Shown piece by piece: positions 44,288 through 54,404 of a stretch of 64,000 nt of DNA. This stretch comes from Lichenihabitans psoromatis. GTDB lineage: Bacteria > Pseudomonadota > Alphaproteobacteria > Rhizobiales > Beijerinckiaceae. The position numbers and the translations under genes were made by a program. Position 1 is the stretch's first letter, and each line of letters opens with the position of its first letter. Under the pieces are notes generated by a model. The model was not told the DNA's origin. It saw only the letters and a program-made list of their open reading frames with translations, and ran no database searches. Where the stretch lies: contig NZ_CP036515.1 in NCBI RefSeq assembly GCF_004323635.1, positions 2,481,501 through 2,545,500 of the forward strand, given 5' to 3'.

Positions 44288-45127
44288 ATGAAAGACTTGA
44301 TTGTCACGGCCGACGATTTCGGTCTCGCAATCGAGGTCAATGACGCGGTCGAGGAAGCCCATGCGATGGGGATCCTGACGGCTGCCAGCCTCATGGTAGG
44401 ATCCCCCGCCTGCGCCGATGCGGTGGAGCGGGCTCATCGGCTCCCCAAATTGCGGGTTGGGCTCCATCTAACGCTTGTCGAGGCCACCCCGGTCCTACCG
44501 CCGGAATTGGTCCCCGATCTCGTCGATGCAAACGGGATGTTTCGGTCCGACATGGCGAAGGCCGGCGCTTCCATGTTCTTCCGACCGTCGGTACGCCGAC
44601 AGTTGGAAGACGAGATCGATGCCCAGTTCGCGGCTTTTCTGGCAACGGGCCTGATGCTCGATCACGTCAACGCCCATAAGCATTTTCACCTGCATCCGAC
44701 GATCGCCGGGACGTTGATCGCGGTTGGACATCGCTACGGCATGCGGGCCGTGCGGGTTCCGTCCGAGCCGCTCGGTATCGTGCGCCGGATTGATCCCGCG
44801 TCGCCGCTCGCCATCCCGGCTCTGACGGCTCCGTTTACGCGCATGCTCCGCAACCGCATGGTGCGGGCCGGGCTCGTCGTGCCGGATCAGGTCTTCGGTC
44901 TCGCGTGGTCGGGCGCCATGACGACCGACAAGCTCGTCGCGATCCTCGATCGCCTCCCCCCGGGCCTGACCGAGATTTACACGCATCCCGCCACGAGCGG
45001 GGATTTTGTCGGTGCCGCCCCGGGTTATCGCTATGCCGAGGAACTTGCGGCTTTGACGTCGGAGCCGGTCAAGGCGGCCCTGGAGCGAAGCCACGCACTC
45101 ACGGGTGGGTTCGCCGACTTCGGCTGA
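44288..45127 (+). CDS. hpnK: Hopanoid deacetylase HpnK (YdjC/ChbG family)
   Basis: A 279-residue carbohydrate deacetylase of the YdjC fold. The metal-site motifs VTADDFG at the N-terminus and HVNAHKHFHLHP in the middle are intact; THPATSGDF near the C-terminus is also typical. HpnK removes the acetyl group from the N-acetylglucosamine placed by HpnI, giving bacteriohopanetetrol glucosamine. It is the last plus-strand gene of the cluster and is followed by a bidirectional terminator shared with hpnN. Confidence 0.93.
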   Translation: MKDLIVTADDFGLAIEVNDAVEEAHAMGILTAASLMVGSPACADAVERAHRLPKLRVGLHLTLVEATPVLPPELVPDLVDANGMFRSDMAKAGASMFFRPSVRRQLEDEIDAQFAAFLATGLMLDHVNAHKHFHLHPTIAGTLIAVGHRYGMRAVRVPSEPLGIVRRIDPASPLAIPALTAPFTRMLRNRMVRAGLVVPDQVFGLAWSGAMTTDKLVAILDRLPPGLTEIYTHPATSGDFVGAAPGYRYAEELAALTSEPVKAALERSHALTGGFADFG

Positions 45128-45157
45128 CCGGACCTTCCGAAACGCGCCGCAAGATAG

Positions 45158-45184
45158 AAAAAAGGCGACTTACGCCGCCTTTTT
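45158..45184. terminator. Bidirectional rho-independent terminator between hpnK and hpnN
   Basis: AAAAAGGCG (45159-45167) pairs with CGCCTTTTT (45176-45184). A-run and T-run flanks serve both converging genes: hpnK on plus and hpnN on minus. Confidence 0.85.
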
Positions 45185-45205
45185 GGTTCAACGGCTGCCA
45201 ATCGA

Positions 45206-47860
45206 TCAGGCCGCCTTGCGCAGGTTGGTCGCGAGATCATGGTCGATCGGCTCGACATGCTTCTTGCGTGGCGGACCCATCAGTGCGGTTTGAAACACCA
45301 CGGCCATGAACAGCGTGCAGGCGAGCGACAAGGCGAGCAATTCGCCCATCGAGGCCGTGCCTGGATGTTTCGAAGACCACAAACTGCCGAACGCCACGGC
45401 CGTGCAGAGCGCACTGAAGAACACGGCGCGCGTGAGGCTCGAGGTCAACATGCTTGTTTCGCCGCTGCGCCACGCCAGGACGAAGTAGATCTTGAACGCG
45501 ACACCGAGCCCCAGGAGGAGCGGCAGCGCGATGATATTGGCGAAGTTCAGCGGTAGATTGATCAACACGGATATCTCGAGCGTCAGAATGCCGGCCAGCA
45601 GGAGCGGAACCAGCGTCAGCAGCATGTCGCTCACGCGCCGTAGCACGACGACCAAGAGAATCGAGATCGAGGCCAGGGCCCATGCGCCCGCTTCGATAAA
45701 GGCCCAGATGACCGTATGACCGGATTCGCGAATGAGGATCGGTTCGCCGGTCGCGTCGGGCGCGATCGATTTCACGGCAGCGCCGAACTGCTCGAGGTTG
45801 CTGTTCGCGTCGCTGAGGTTCTTCGGATAGACCTCGACGCGGGCTTGCCCTTCGGGCGTCACCCAGTTGCGGGCCAGGTCTTTCGGGATCGTGTCGAGCG
45901 AAATCTTCTCGGCCGACATCGTGTCTTTGATCTGCGCCAGGAGGATGTTGAGCGGCGGCAGAAGCGACTCGCGAGCCGCTTGCCGCGCTGCCGGATCTGC
46001 AGCGCTCAGCTTGGTTGCATCGTCGGAGAAGCGTTTGGCTGTCTCGGCATCCGGGCCCGTGCCCTTGGCGGCCGCGCGCATCGCATAGTCGGCAAGGGTC
46101 TTGAGCGCCGTCTGGTCCTGCTCGTCGGTCGGGGCCGGTTTGCGGTTCGGCGGATCGAGCGTCGATCCGAGCACGCTGGCCGCATCCTGAATGATGGCCA
46201 GCTTGGCATCCTGATCCTCGGGCACGAAGCTCTCCAGCGTCGTCACGCGGTTGACTTCGGGGAGCTTGGCGATCTTCGCGCCGGTCGTGATCGCGTCCTG
46301 AAGGTTCGGCTCCAACACCTGGATCGTGTTGGTGGTGGTGTTCGGATCCTTCATGAGGTCGAGGAGCGTCGCGACCGACTCGACCTTCGGGCTGTTCAGG
46401 TTGAGCGGATTAAAATCGAAACGCAGTTTGAGCAGGAGAGGCGAGCCGAGCAGCACAATCAGGATGGTGCCACCAATCACAAAGGCGCGGTGACGCTTGA
46501 GAAAGTCATCCACGGGCTGGAGCGAGGTGTAACCGACTTCCTGATGCTCGGATGGCGGGTGCAGAACGGTCAGCAGCGCCGGCAGCATCGTGATGCTGAT
46601 CAAAAACGCGATGATCATGCCATTGCCGGCGATCAAGCCAAGTTCGGAGACGCCCTCGTAATCGGTCGGCAGGAACGAGTAGAAGCCGGCCGCTGTCGCA
46701 ACGGCGGCGAGCAGCAATGGACGACCGGCCTTGCCGCCCGCCATGACGATCGACCGGATCAGATCCGGCTCCAAGAAACGTTCGTTGCGATAACGAACGC
46801 TGAACTGAATACCGAAATCGACGCCGATGCCGATGAACAACACCGCGAAAGCAACCGAGATCAGGTTGAGGGCGCCGACCAACATCAAGCCGAGCGCCGC
46901 CGTCATGAGGAGGCCGACGGCCGTGCTGGCGAAGACCGCGAAGATCAGTCGTCCCGACTTGAGGGCGGCCCACAAGATCAGCAGGACCGCCACGACCGTG
47001 ATGATGCTGTTCAGGGCGAAGCCGTCCTTGACGGTGCCGAACTCTTGATCGTTCAGCGGAACGGGGCCGGTCAACCGCACCTTCACGCCGGTATCGGGCG
47101 TCAGATGCAGGTCCGTGATCGCCTTCTCGATCGCATCGGTCGCGACTTCGCCCGGCTCCAGATTGCCAAAATCGAGCTTAGGCTTGATCTCGATGAAGCG
47201 GCGACGGCCGTTCTCGCTCGTCACGGTCGTGTCTTGGCCGGGCTTGTTGGCGAAGAGCGCCTGCCAGGAGAAGGGCGCGACCTTGCCGGCGAGCGCCGAC
47301 TCGAAGACGGCCGCGAACTTGCCGAACGGGCCTGCGACTTGACTGAGATCGGCATCGCCGCGCTCCACGCCCGCGCCGAGCAGCGACATCGCGTTGGAGA
47401 AGCCGCGCAGGCTGGGGTCGTTGGAGAGGGTGCTCAGCAGAGGCTGAACCTTGACGAGCTGGTCCGTCGTCTCCTGAACCTCGTCCGTCGTTTTAAACAG
47501 CAACCCGTTCTTGGCATAGAAGCTTTGTTCGGGCGGCAGCTGCACGAACTCGAAATGTTGCGTCTGGCCCTTCAGGGTGTCGACGAGGCTCGTGGCAGCC
47601 GCCTGAGCGCGCTCGGACGTCACACCGTCGATCACGACGAGGATCAGATTATTGTTCTGCGGAAACGCCGTGTTGAGCGCCGTTTCGGTCTTCCGCCAGG
47701 GCAGCTCGGTGGAGATCAGCTTGCTGCTATCGGTATTGATCGCAAAATGCGTGACCGAGTAATAGGCCGATGCGGCCCCGAGCAAAACCGAGATCAGAAG
47801 AACGAGCTTGGCATGAAGACAGCAGGCAGCGACGATCCGCTGGACGATTTTGGTCAGCAT
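45206..47860 (-). CDS. hpnN: Hopanoid transporter HpnN (RND/MMPL family)
   Basis: An 884-residue inner-membrane RND protein with about twelve spans and two large periplasmic loops. The N-terminal span leads to HFAINTDSSKLIS, the first TM bundle carries VLFIGIGVDFGIQFSVRYRNE (the RND signature GxxxD), and a second bundle (NIIALPLLLGLGVAFKIYFVLAWR) follows. HpnN moves hopanoids to the outer membrane in Rhodopseudomonas. The ATG at 47860 matches family starts better than the GTG at 47872. It faces the other hpn genes, ending at the shared terminator. The 298 bases upstream to rimM hold no recognised element. Confidence 0.94.
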   Translation of the reverse strand: MLTKIVQRIVAACCLHAKLVLLISVLLGAASAYYSVTHFAINTDSSKLISTELPWRKTETALNTAFPQNNNLILVVIDGVTSERAQAAATSLVDTLKGQTQHFEFVQLPPEQSFYAKNGLLFKTTDEVQETTDQLVKVQPLLSTLSNDPSLRGFSNAMSLLGAGVERGDADLSQVAGPFGKFAAVFESALAGKVAPFSWQALFANKPGQDTTVTSENGRRRFIEIKPKLDFGNLEPGEVATDAIEKAITDLHLTPDTGVKVRLTGPVPLNDQEFGTVKDGFALNSIITVVAVLLILWAALKSGRLIFAVFASTAVGLLMTAALGLMLVGALNLISVAFAVLFIGIGVDFGIQFSVRYRNERFLEPDLIRSIVMAGGKAGRPLLLAAVATAAGFYSFLPTDYEGVSELGLIAGNGMIIAFLISITMLPALLTVLHPPSEHQEVGYTSLQPVDDFLKRHRAFVIGGTILIVLLGSPLLLKLRFDFNPLNLNSPKVESVATLLDLMKDPNTTTNTIQVLEPNLQDAITTGAKIAKLPEVNRVTTLESFVPEDQDAKLAIIQDAASVLGSTLDPPNRKPAPTDEQDQTALKTLADYAMRAAAKGTGPDAETAKRFSDDATKLSAADPAARQAARESLLPPLNILLAQIKDTMSAEKISLDTIPKDLARNWVTPEGQARVEVYPKNLSDANSNLEQFGAAVKSIAPDATGEPILIRESGHTVIWAFIEAGAWALASISILLVVVLRRVSDMLLTLVPLLLAGILTLEISVLINLPLNFANIIALPLLLGLGVAFKIYFVLAWRSGETSMLTSSLTRAVFFSALCTAVAFGSLWSSKHPGTASMGELLALSLACTLFMAVVFQTALMGPPRKKHVEPIDHDLATNLRKAA

Positions 47861-48158
47861 AAGGTTGGTCACTGTCCGTTGTTTGGTGTCGCTGGCGCAA
47901 CCGGGGTACCGCTACGCGGGCGCCTTCGATTTTGCAAGTTTTCCGGGGTTTAGGGCAGAAAGCCTATCTGCGGATTTATCGCTGGCCTAAAAAAGCGGCA
48001 AGAAAGCGTCGTCTCGCCGATCGTCTGTTGCATTGCAGCAATTTCCCGAGCGCTGGATCAGAATCGTCACGCTTCCTTGCTTCGGCTTGACGATCTTGAC
48101 CGAGCTTGGAACAAGCAGCGATCGGCTGTCGCGTCCCGCGTGGCCCAGCGGTTCAGTC

Positions 48159-48725
48159 ATGGCATCTCAGCAGCGCATTCTCGTCGGCGTGGTCGGCGCA
48201 CCGCATGGCATTCGTGGCGAGGTCCGCGTCAAATCCTATACCGCCACCCCGACTGCGATCGCGTCCTACCGTCCATTGACCTCGGAGGATGGGCGCAAGA
48301 CCCTGGTGATGCTTGGTCTGCGGCCAGTCAAAGACGATATGGTGGTGGCGCGGTTCGAGGGTGTCGGCACGCGGGAGGCCGCCGCCGCACTCACCAACAT
48401 GAAACTCTATGTCGATCGCGCGATCCTGCCCGCTGCCGACGAGGACGAATTCTACCACGCCGATCTCGTCGGATTGCGGGCCGAGACGAGCCAAGGCGCG
48501 CCTCTTGGAGAAGTCATGTCGCTAGCAAATTACGGCGCTGGTGACCTGCTCGAAATTCGCCCGCCCGCAGGCGAAACCATTCTGGTCCCCTTCACCAAGG
48601 CTTTCGTGCCGGTGGTGGACGTGCCCGGCGGCCGTGTGACGATCAGCGACGAGGCGTTGGCCGAGGCGGATCCCGACGCGGAAGCGGCCAGCGCGGACGC
48701 CCCACAAGACGATGCCGACCGCTGA
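48159..48725 (+). CDS. rimM: Ribosome maturation factor RimM
   Basis: A 188-residue 30S assembly factor that binds ribosomal protein S19. The N-terminal [23 protein letters not shown] and the C-terminal PRC-barrel ([35 protein letters not shown]) are diagnostic; the acidic Ala/Asp-rich tail is a common alphaproteobacterial extension. ATG 48159 fits the family. It overlaps trmD by one base (TGATG). rpsP and rplS, its usual neighbours, are absent here. Confidence 0.96.
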   Translation: MASQQRILVGVVGAPHGIRGEVRVKSYTATPTAIASYRPLTSEDGRKTLVMLGLRPVKDDMVVARFEGVGTREAAAALTNMKLYVDRAILPAADEDEFYHADLVGLRAETSQGAPLGEVMSLANYGAGDLLEIRPPAGETILVPFTKAFVPVVDVPGGRVTISDEALAEADPDAEAASADAPQDDADR

Positions 48726-49423
48726 TGTGGCGCGCCACCGTCCTCACGTTGTTTCCCGGGTTTTTCCCCGGCCCGCTGGGATTCTCCCTAGCGGGTGACG
48801 CGCGCGACCGCGCGGTCTGGGACGTCGAGACGGTGGATATCCGCGATCACGGCATCGGCCGCCATCGAGCCGTCGACGATACGCCGGCGGGAGGTGGGCC
48901 GGGCATGGTGATCCGCGCCGATGTCGTAGCGGCTTCGCTCGATGCCGCGATTGCACCGGACGACTTGCGACCGCGCTTGTTCATGAGCCCGCGCGGCAAG
49001 CCGCTCACCCAAGCCCGTGTGCGGTCATTGGCGTCGGGCGACGGTGTCGTGATCCTCTGTGGTCGTTTCGAGGGGGTCGACGAGCGGGTGATCGCGGCGC
49101 GCGGGCTCGAAGAGGTTTCGATCGGCGATTATGTGCTGTCGGGCGGCGAGATCGCGGCGCTGGTGCTGCTCGATGCCTGTGTTCGCTTGCTGCCCGGCGT
49201 TATGGGGGCGCAGGCGTCCGGCGTCGACGAGAGTTTCGAGAACCATCTCCTCGAATATCCGCAATATACGAGGCCGCGACATTTCGAGGGACAGGATATT
49301 CCGCCGATTCTTCTCGGCGGCGATCACGGCAAGATCGCGGCGTGGCGCAAGGCCGAAGCCCTTGCGGTGACCCGGGCCCGCCGCCCGGATCTCTTGACGA
49401 ACCGCCGAACCGACGCGGATTAG
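48725..49423 (+). CDS. trmD: tRNA (guanine-37-N1) methyltransferase TrmD
   Basis: A 232-residue SPOUT-family enzyme that methylates G37 in tRNAs reading CNN codons and prevents frameshifting. The N-terminal [15 protein letters not shown], the [11 protein letters not shown] stretch, the trefoil-knot motifs [11 protein letters not shown] and [18 protein letters not shown], and [24 protein letters not shown] are all present. It is coupled to rimM by a one-base overlap. Its stop overlaps the convergent GST gene by four bases. Confidence 0.97.
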   Translation: MWRATVLTLFPGFFPGPLGFSLAGDARDRAVWDVETVDIRDHGIGRHRAVDDTPAGGGPGMVIRADVVAASLDAAIAPDDLRPRLFMSPRGKPLTQARVRSLASGDGVVILCGRFEGVDERVIAARGLEEVSIGDYVLSGGEIAALVLLDACVRLLPGVMGAQASGVDESFENHLLEYPQYTRPRHFEGQDIPPILLGGDHGKIAAWRKAEALAVTRARRPDLLTNRRTDAD

Positions 49424-50055
49424 CTCACGGCAGCTTCTTGCTGGGCGACAATATCCGCATCACGAGCCGTTGCGGCCTCGAAAGACGGACGTTTGGTCAT
49501 TCGCTCGAGATAGGCTTCGATCTCAGGCAGCTTCGGGACGAGGCCGAAACTCGTGGTCCATTGTAACGCCCCGGCCCACAAAATGTCGGCCGCCGTCATG
49601 CGCGCGCCAAGCAGATAGGGTCCCCCACGGAGCTGATCTGTGAGCGTCGCAAGCATGCTGTCGTAGGTGCCGTAGGGACAGAGAGCGATGGAACCCGCAT
49701 CCCGCTTCATGGCTCGGTCGACGATCGCCGGCTCAAAGGACGAACCATAGAACGCCAGCCATCGGAGATAGGGACCACGGAGCGGGTCCCCGATCGCCGG
49801 GGCAAGGCCTGCCTGCGGAAACAGGTCAGGCAGATAGGTGAAGATCGCAACTTGTTCGGTCACCAACGCATCGTCATGCAGGATTGCCGGCACCTTACCC
49901 ATGGGGTTTACGGCCAGGAACGACGCCTCGCGCTGTTCGCCGGCTTTCATGTTGACGAGACGAAGCTCGTGCGGCGCGGCGAGTTCATCGAGCAGAATGG
50001 AGACGCCCGTCGATCGGGTCTGCGGGGCATGGAAGAAGACGAGCTTGTCAGTCAT
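49420..50055 (-). CDS. Glutathione S-transferase family protein
   Basis: A 211-residue soluble protein. The N-terminal thioredoxin-like domain ([30 protein letters not shown], with the cis-Pro/GSH segment [23 protein letters not shown]) is followed by the all-helical C-terminal domain with [14 protein letters not shown]. It should use or bind glutathione; the electrophilic substrate is unknown. It lies 29 bases after cysK and is the last gene of the long minus-strand train, which places it beside cysteine synthesis and therefore glutathione supply. Confidence 0.9.
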   Translation of the reverse strand: MTDKLVFFHAPQTRSTGVSILLDELAAPHELRLVNMKAGEQREASFLAVNPMGKVPAILHDDALVTEQVAIFTYLPDLFPQAGLAPAIGDPLRGPYLRWLAFYGSSFEPAIVDRAMKRDAGSIALCPYGTYDSMLATLTDQLRGGPYLLGARMTAADILWAGALQWTTSFGLVPKLPEIEAYLERMTKRPSFEAATARDADIVAQQEAAVS

Positions 50056-50084
50056 GCAGGGTCATTCCTGTTTGGATCGAGCGA

Positions 50085-51095
50085 TCAGAGACCGTCGAAC
50101 AGCGCCGTTGAGAGATAACGTTCGGCGAAGGACGGCACGATGACGACGATCCGCTTGCCCTCCATGCCGGGACGCATGCCGATCTCGAGCGCCGCCGCGA
50201 TCGCGCCGCCCGAGGAAATGCCGACCGGAATGCCCTCGATACGCGCAACATGGCGAGCGGTGTCGAACGATGTCTGATTGCTGACCGTGATCACCTCGTC
50301 GATCACGTCGCGGTGCAGAACGTTGGGCACAAAACCCGCGCCGATGCCTTGGATCTTGTGCGGGCCGGGTTGGCCGCCGGAGAGCACGGGCGAATCCTCG
50401 GGCTCGACCGCCACGATCTTCACGCCCGGCCTGCGCTGCTTCAGCACCTCGCCGACGCCCGTGATGGTGCCGCCAGTGCCGACCCCCGCTACAAAGACGT
50501 CGATATCGCCGTTTGTGTCGGCCCAGATCTCCTCGGCGGTGGTGTGCCGGTGGATGTCGGGATTGGCGGGGTTCTCGAATTGCTGCGGCACGACCGCGCC
50601 CGGCGTCGATTCGAAGATGTCCTGTGAGCGTGCGATCGCGCCCTTCATGCCATGCGCGGCGGGCGTGAGCACCAATTCGGCCCCAAGAAGCGCCAGCATT
50701 TTGCGGCGTTCGATCGACATCGACTCGGGCATGACCAGGATCAGGCGATAGCCGCGCGCCGCTGCCACAAAAGCCAACGCGATCCCGGTGTTGCCGGATG
50801 TCGCCTCGATCAGCGTCGATTGTCCCGGCTTGATGGTGCCGGCCCGTTCGAGCGCGTCGATCATGCTGACGCCGATCCGATCCTTGACGCTCGACATGGG
50901 GTTGAAAAATTCGAGCTTGGCGAGGATCTCGGCTTTGCAGCCCTTCTCGGCCGCAAGGCGCTGCAGGCGCACCAACGGCGTGTTGCCGATCGTATCGGTG
51001 ATGCTGTCGTAGATGCGTCCGCGGCCATAGGTCGGCACCGCCGCCGAGGCGGTGTCGTTGGCCGGAACGGGAGCGGTCGCGAAAGCGGATGACAT
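50085..51095 (-). CDS. cysK: Cysteine synthase A (O-acetylserine sulfhydrylase)
   Basis: A 336-residue PLP fold-II enzyme forming cysteine from O-acetylserine and sulfide. The PLP lysine is Lys71 in NPMSSVKDR; the substrate loop [13 protein letters not shown] and phosphate loop [10 protein letters not shown] are intact, as is [11 protein letters not shown]. An extra ~25-residue N-terminal tail precedes the usual start. GGAGGA stands before ATG 51095. It lies 94 bases downstream of an Rrf2-family regulator on the same strand, suggesting local control by sulfur or cysteine status. Cystathionine beta-synthase-like activity is less likely. Confidence 0.95.
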   Translation of the reverse strand: MSSAFATAPVPANDTASAAVPTYGRGRIYDSITDTIGNTPLVRLQRLAAEKGCKAEILAKLEFFNPMSSVKDRIGVSMIDALERAGTIKPGQSTLIEATSGNTGIALAFVAAARGYRLILVMPESMSIERRKMLALLGAELVLTPAAHGMKGAIARSQDIFESTPGAVVPQQFENPANPDIHRHTTAEEIWADTNGDIDVFVAGVGTGGTITGVGEVLKQRRPGVKIVAVEPEDSPVLSGGQPGPHKIQGIGAGFVPNVLHRDVIDEVITVSNQTSFDTARHVARIEGIPVGISSGGAIAAALEIGMRPGMEGKRIVVIVPSFAERYLSTALFDGL

Positions 51096-51189
51096 CGTAG
51101 GCTTCCTCCCGGAAAGAACGTGCTTCTGCCGCAGCTTATCGCAAGTTCCGCCCCTTCAACAGCGGCATCCACGCGTAAGCCTCGACCGC

Positions 51190-51636
51190 CTAGATGTGAA
51201 AATCGGCCATGGTGGTCTCGTCGGCATCGATCCCGAGCGCGTCGGCGCGGCGGCACAGGTCTTCGATTGTGGTCTGGTCGAGTCGGTCCAGAAAGGCAGC
51301 GGTCGCATCCGCGATCGTCGGTTTGATGACGTCGCCGAGCAGCCTTGATGGGGGCGCCGAATCGATCTTCGGATCCGCTTTCGCGGTGTCGATCGCGCGC
51401 GCGATATCGCCGAGGCTGATCCGTCGCCGCTCCCGCGCCAGTTCGTAGCCGCCATGCGGGCCGCGGAGGCTTTTCAGAATGTCCGCGCGCACCAAAATCT
51501 GTAGCAGCGACTCGAACTGTCGCGGGGCGACGTCATGGCGCGCTGCGAGCGACTTGGCCGGCAGCGGCTTCGATCGAGCGAGCCGCGCGGTATCCAGCAC
51601 GGCCGCGATCGCAAAGAGAGTACGCCGCGACAGCAT
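51190..51636 (-). CDS. Rrf2-family transcriptional regulator
   Basis: A 148-residue winged-helix regulator (LSRRTLFAIAAVLDTARL, LPAKSLAARHDVAPRQFESLLQILVRADILKSLRGPHGGYELARERRRISLGDIARAID). The three-cysteine Fe-S motif of IscR/NsrR is absent; only one cysteine occurs in the C-terminal half. It therefore resembles the cluster-free CymR-type members that sense O-acetylserine/cysteine metabolism, which fits the cysK gene directly downstream. It starts three bases after dut. Confidence 0.88.
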   Translation of the reverse strand: MLSRRTLFAIAAVLDTARLARSKPLPAKSLAARHDVAPRQFESLLQILVRADILKSLRGPHGGYELARERRRISLGDIARAIDTAKADPKIDSAPPSRLLGDVIKPTIADATAAFLDRLDQTTIEDLCRRADALGIDADETTMADFHI

Positions 51637-51639
51637 CGG

Positions 51640-52119
51640 TCAGTCGTCGGCCTTGAAGAGCGTCGAGAGAAGGCCGGTCGACCCGAAGCCCCCCGCGCCA
51701 CGATGGGTCGCGCCGAGATCCTCGGCGACCACCAGCACGGCCTGTTCGACGCGGGCGAACACCAGTTGGGCGATGCGGGTCCCGCGCTCGATCGGAAAGG
51801 GATCGCGGCCGTGATTGACCAGCAGGACCCTGACCTCGCCGCGATAATCGGCATCGATCGTTCCGGGTGCGTTCAGCACCGTGACGCCATGGTTCAGCGC
51901 CAGCCCAGAGCGCGGCCGCACCTGCGCCTCGTATCCGTCCGGGATCGCGAGCGACAGGCCGGTCGGCACCAGATCGCGGGCCCCCGGCTCCAGCACCATG
52001 GTGACGTGGTCGGGCAAGGCAGCCACAAGATCCATGCCGGCCGCTCCGCCGCTTTGATAGGCCGGAAGCTCCAAACCCTCGGCGTGAGGCAGCCGTTGCA
52101 CGCGAACATCGATGGTCAT
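51640..52119 (-). CDS. dut: dUTP pyrophosphatase (dUTPase)
   Basis: A 159-residue trimeric enzyme hydrolysing dUTP to dUMP, which keeps uracil out of DNA and feeds dTMP synthesis. The five motifs are in order: [44 protein letters not shown] and the C-terminal [10 protein letters not shown] arm that closes the active site. ATG 52119 overlaps the coaBC stop by four bases (ATGA), the common coaBC-dut pairing of alphaproteobacteria. Confidence 0.97.
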   Translation of the reverse strand: MTIDVRVQRLPHAEGLELPAYQSGGAAGMDLVAALPDHVTMVLEPGARDLVPTGLSLAIPDGYEAQVRPRSGLALNHGVTVLNAPGTIDADYRGEVRVLLVNHGRDPFPIERGTRIAQLVFARVEQAVLVVAEDLGATHRGAGGFGSTGLLSTLFKADD

Positions 52120-53405
52120 GAGAGCGCTTTCATCATCTCTGCGATACGGGCGACCAGCCGCGCCGCGACATCGTCCTTCGACAGTCTGGGCCAGGATTCG
52201 ATGCCGGTCCGCGTCAGAAGGTGGACCTCGTTCATGTCACCTCCCATAATGCCGCTGTCTGGGCTGACGTCGTTGGCGACAAGGAGATCGCATCCCTTCC
52301 GGGCCAGCTTGGCGGCCGCGTGATCGAGCAGGTGGTCCGTTTCAGCCGCAAAGCCGACCACGAGCGTCGGCCGCTCCGTCGTGCGGTGCGCGACGGTGGC
52401 GAGAATATCGGGATTTTCCATGAGGCGGAGCAGGGCGGGCTCGTGATCGCCGCGCTGCTTTTTGATTTTGACGGTTTGCGGTTCGGCGGGGCGCCAATCC
52501 GCGACGGCGGCCGCCGCCACCAGAATGTCCGACGGCAGAGCCTGCTCGACCGCTGCCAGCATCTGCAAGGCCGTTTCGACATGCACTACCGTCATCCCGG
52601 CCGGATCAGGCAGGTCCACCGGCCCGCTCACCAGAACCACCTCGGCACCGGCCGCGGCGGCCGCGATCGCGATCGCGTGGCCCTGCCGGCCGGATGAGCG
52701 GTTGGCGAGATAGCGTACGGGATCGACGGGTTCGTGCGTCGGCCCCGAGGTGACGATCACCCGGCGACCTGCAAGCGTCTCATCAGGTGCGCGGACTTTC
52801 TCGGGTGGTCGTCCCGTGATGCCGGGCGGGAGCGCCACCGCCGTGTCATGGCCGAGGGCGGCATCGATGGCGAGCATGATATCGAGCGGTTCGGCGAGCC
52901 GGCCCGGCCCATATTCGCCGCACGCCATGCTGCCCTCGGTTGGACCGACGAACATGACGCCGTCGCGCCGCAATTGATCGACGTTGCGGAGCGTCGCGGG
53001 ATGCAGCCACATGCGGAGGTTCATGGCGGGTGCGACCAGCACACTCTTGTCGGTCGCGAGCAGTACAGTGGTGGCGAGATCGTCGACGATGCCATGCGCC
53101 ATCTTGGCCAGGAGATTGGCGGTCGCCGGTGCCACGACGATCAGGTCGGCGTCGCGCGAGAGCTGGATGTGGCCCATCTCGGCTTCGTCCGTGAGCGAAA
53201 AGAGATCGGTGAAGACTTTGTCGCCCGTGACGCTGCCGACCGACAGGGGCGTGACGAAATGATGGGCCGCCGGGGTCATGACGGCGCGCACCTTGGCTCC
53301 CGCTCGGGCGAGATGACGCGCGAGCTCGAGGCATTTATAGGCCGCGATGCCGCCGCCGATCACCAGGAGAATACGTTTGCCGGGGAGGTTTGAGGCGTTG
53401 GTCAA
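52116..53405 (-). CDS. coaBC: Bifunctional phosphopantothenoylcysteine decarboxylase / synthetase
   Basis: A 429-residue fusion enzyme for two steps of coenzyme A synthesis. The N-terminal CoaC flavodomain carries [29 protein letters not shown] and the [16 protein letters not shown] flap with its catalytic cysteine. The C-terminal CoaB part carries [33 protein letters not shown] and VANDVS. The start is taken as TTG 53405, seven bases after GGAG, giving the family's N-terminus; longer frames to 53654 overlap non-similar sequence. It lies 104 bases after the formyltransferase gene and is coupled to dut. Confidence 0.95.
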   Translation of the reverse strand: MTNASNLPGKRILLVIGGGIAAYKCLELARHLARAGAKVRAVMTPAAHHFVTPLSVGSVTGDKVFTDLFSLTDEAEMGHIQLSRDADLIVVAPATANLLAKMAHGIVDDLATTVLLATDKSVLVAPAMNLRMWLHPATLRNVDQLRRDGVMFVGPTEGSMACGEYGPGRLAEPLDIMLAIDAALGHDTAVALPPGITGRPPEKVRAPDETLAGRRVIVTSGPTHEPVDPVRYLANRSSGRQGHAIAIAAAAAGAEVVLVSGPVDLPDPAGMTVVHVETALQMLAAVEQALPSDILVAAAAVADWRPAEPQTVKIKKQRGDHEPALLRLMENPDILATVAHRTTERPTLVVGFAAETDHLLDHAAAKLARKGCDLLVANDVSPDSGIMGGDMNEVHLLTRTGIESWPRLSKDDVAARLVARIAEMMKALS

Positions 53406-53509
53406 GGCCGGGCTCCGGGGCGAGGGTCCCTGTTGGCTATACTCCGACTGAAGCACGAAAGGAATGCGAGCTTGATCGCTCCGGCGATCGTCGAGCGCCG
53501 CGTGTCGAA

Positions 53510-54400
53510 TTAAGCGCCCCTCGACGGGGAGCGCATGTCTTCGCGCGGCGAAAACCCATTCAGCCGCAGCGCATCCGACAGATCGTGAGCGTCGGTCACG
53601 CGCCGTCCGCGACGACGCAGCGAGCGGAGCAAGGCCGCGTCCGGGAACGGGCAATAGGGTAGTCTCGGAACGAGGCGGCCTGGCGGCATGCCGTCACGCG
53701 CGATCGTCGCGAGCACATGATCGAGCAGCTTCCGTCCGCGCTCGTGCAGCAGCACGGATGCGCCCGACGCGCTGGTGCCCGCCGGCAGTGTCGCAGCTTC
53801 CTGCTCGAGGATGGCGCCTGCATCGATGTCGGCGACGAGACGATGAACAGTGACACCGAAGGCTTGGGGGTCTTCGGCCAAAGAATGGACGGTCGGAACC
53901 GGCCCGCGATGGCGCGGCAACAGGCTGGGATGCACGTTCACACCGCCGAGCGGCGCCAACGTCAGCGTCGCTGCCGAGAAAATCTGGTCAAAATGAAATG
54001 AGACGATGAGGTCGGGGCGATGCGCCGCGAAAGCGTCCGCAACCTCGACGCCATTGACGTCGTCGACCCGCATGACCGGAATGCCATGCCGCTCGCAGAG
54101 AGTTCGCAGTGGTGTGCCCGAGACCGGTATGGGCTTTGGTGCGAAGCGGCCAAGCAGCGGAAAAAGCGCGTTCGACAGATCCGGCAAGCCGAAGTTGACG
54201 ATCAGATAGGGCAGAATGCTCAGGCCCGAGCGGCGCACGTGCCGCCCGATTTGCCCGAACAAGCCGCCGGCCTTCGGTCGCTCGGCATTGGACAGACCGA
54301 CGAAGGCGATCTCGGCCGCATGATCGACCAGAAATTGCCGCACCGCTCGTGCGTTGGGCAAGGCTTCCAAAACGAACAGGGCCAAGCGCGGCGGCGACAC
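53510..54400 (-). CDS. Formyltransferase-family protein (Fmt/PurN-like fold)
   Basis: A 296-residue enzyme of the formyl-tetrahydrofolate-dependent transferase fold. The core GGVNVHPSLLPRHRGPVPTVHSLAEDPQAFGVTVHRLVADIDAGAIL holds the family's Asn-His and downstream Asp active-site residues. Unlike Met-tRNA formyltransferase it has a long divergent N-terminal half and no recognisable tRNA-binding C-terminal domain, so it more likely formylates an amino sugar, a nucleotide-linked amine or a small amine. The GTG start lies four bases after the ubiB stop, inside the ubiE-ubiB-coaBC-dut train, where such a gene is not usual. Confidence 0.75.
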   Translation of the reverse strand: MSPPRLALFVLEALPNARAVRQFLVDHAAEIAFVGLSNAERPKAGGLFGQIGRHVRRSGLSILPYLIVNFGLPDLSNALFPLLGRFAPKPIPVSGTPLRTLCERHGIPVMRVDDVNGVEVADAFAAHRPDLIVSFHFDQIFSAATLTLAPLGGVNVHPSLLPRHRGPVPTVHSLAEDPQAFGVTVHRLVADIDAGAILEQEAATLPAGTSASGASVLLHERGRKLLDHVLATIARDGMPPGRLVPRLPYCPFPDAALLRSLRRRGRRVTDAHDLSDALRLNGFSPREDMRSPSRGA

Positions 54401-54404
54401 CGCG

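Noticed and set aside
45716..47953. Very long open frame on the plus strand opposite hpnN
   Set aside because: It mirrors hpnN codon for codon in a GC-rich antisense frame, is rich in Arg/Gly/Asp without domains, and hpnN itself matches a known family end to end.
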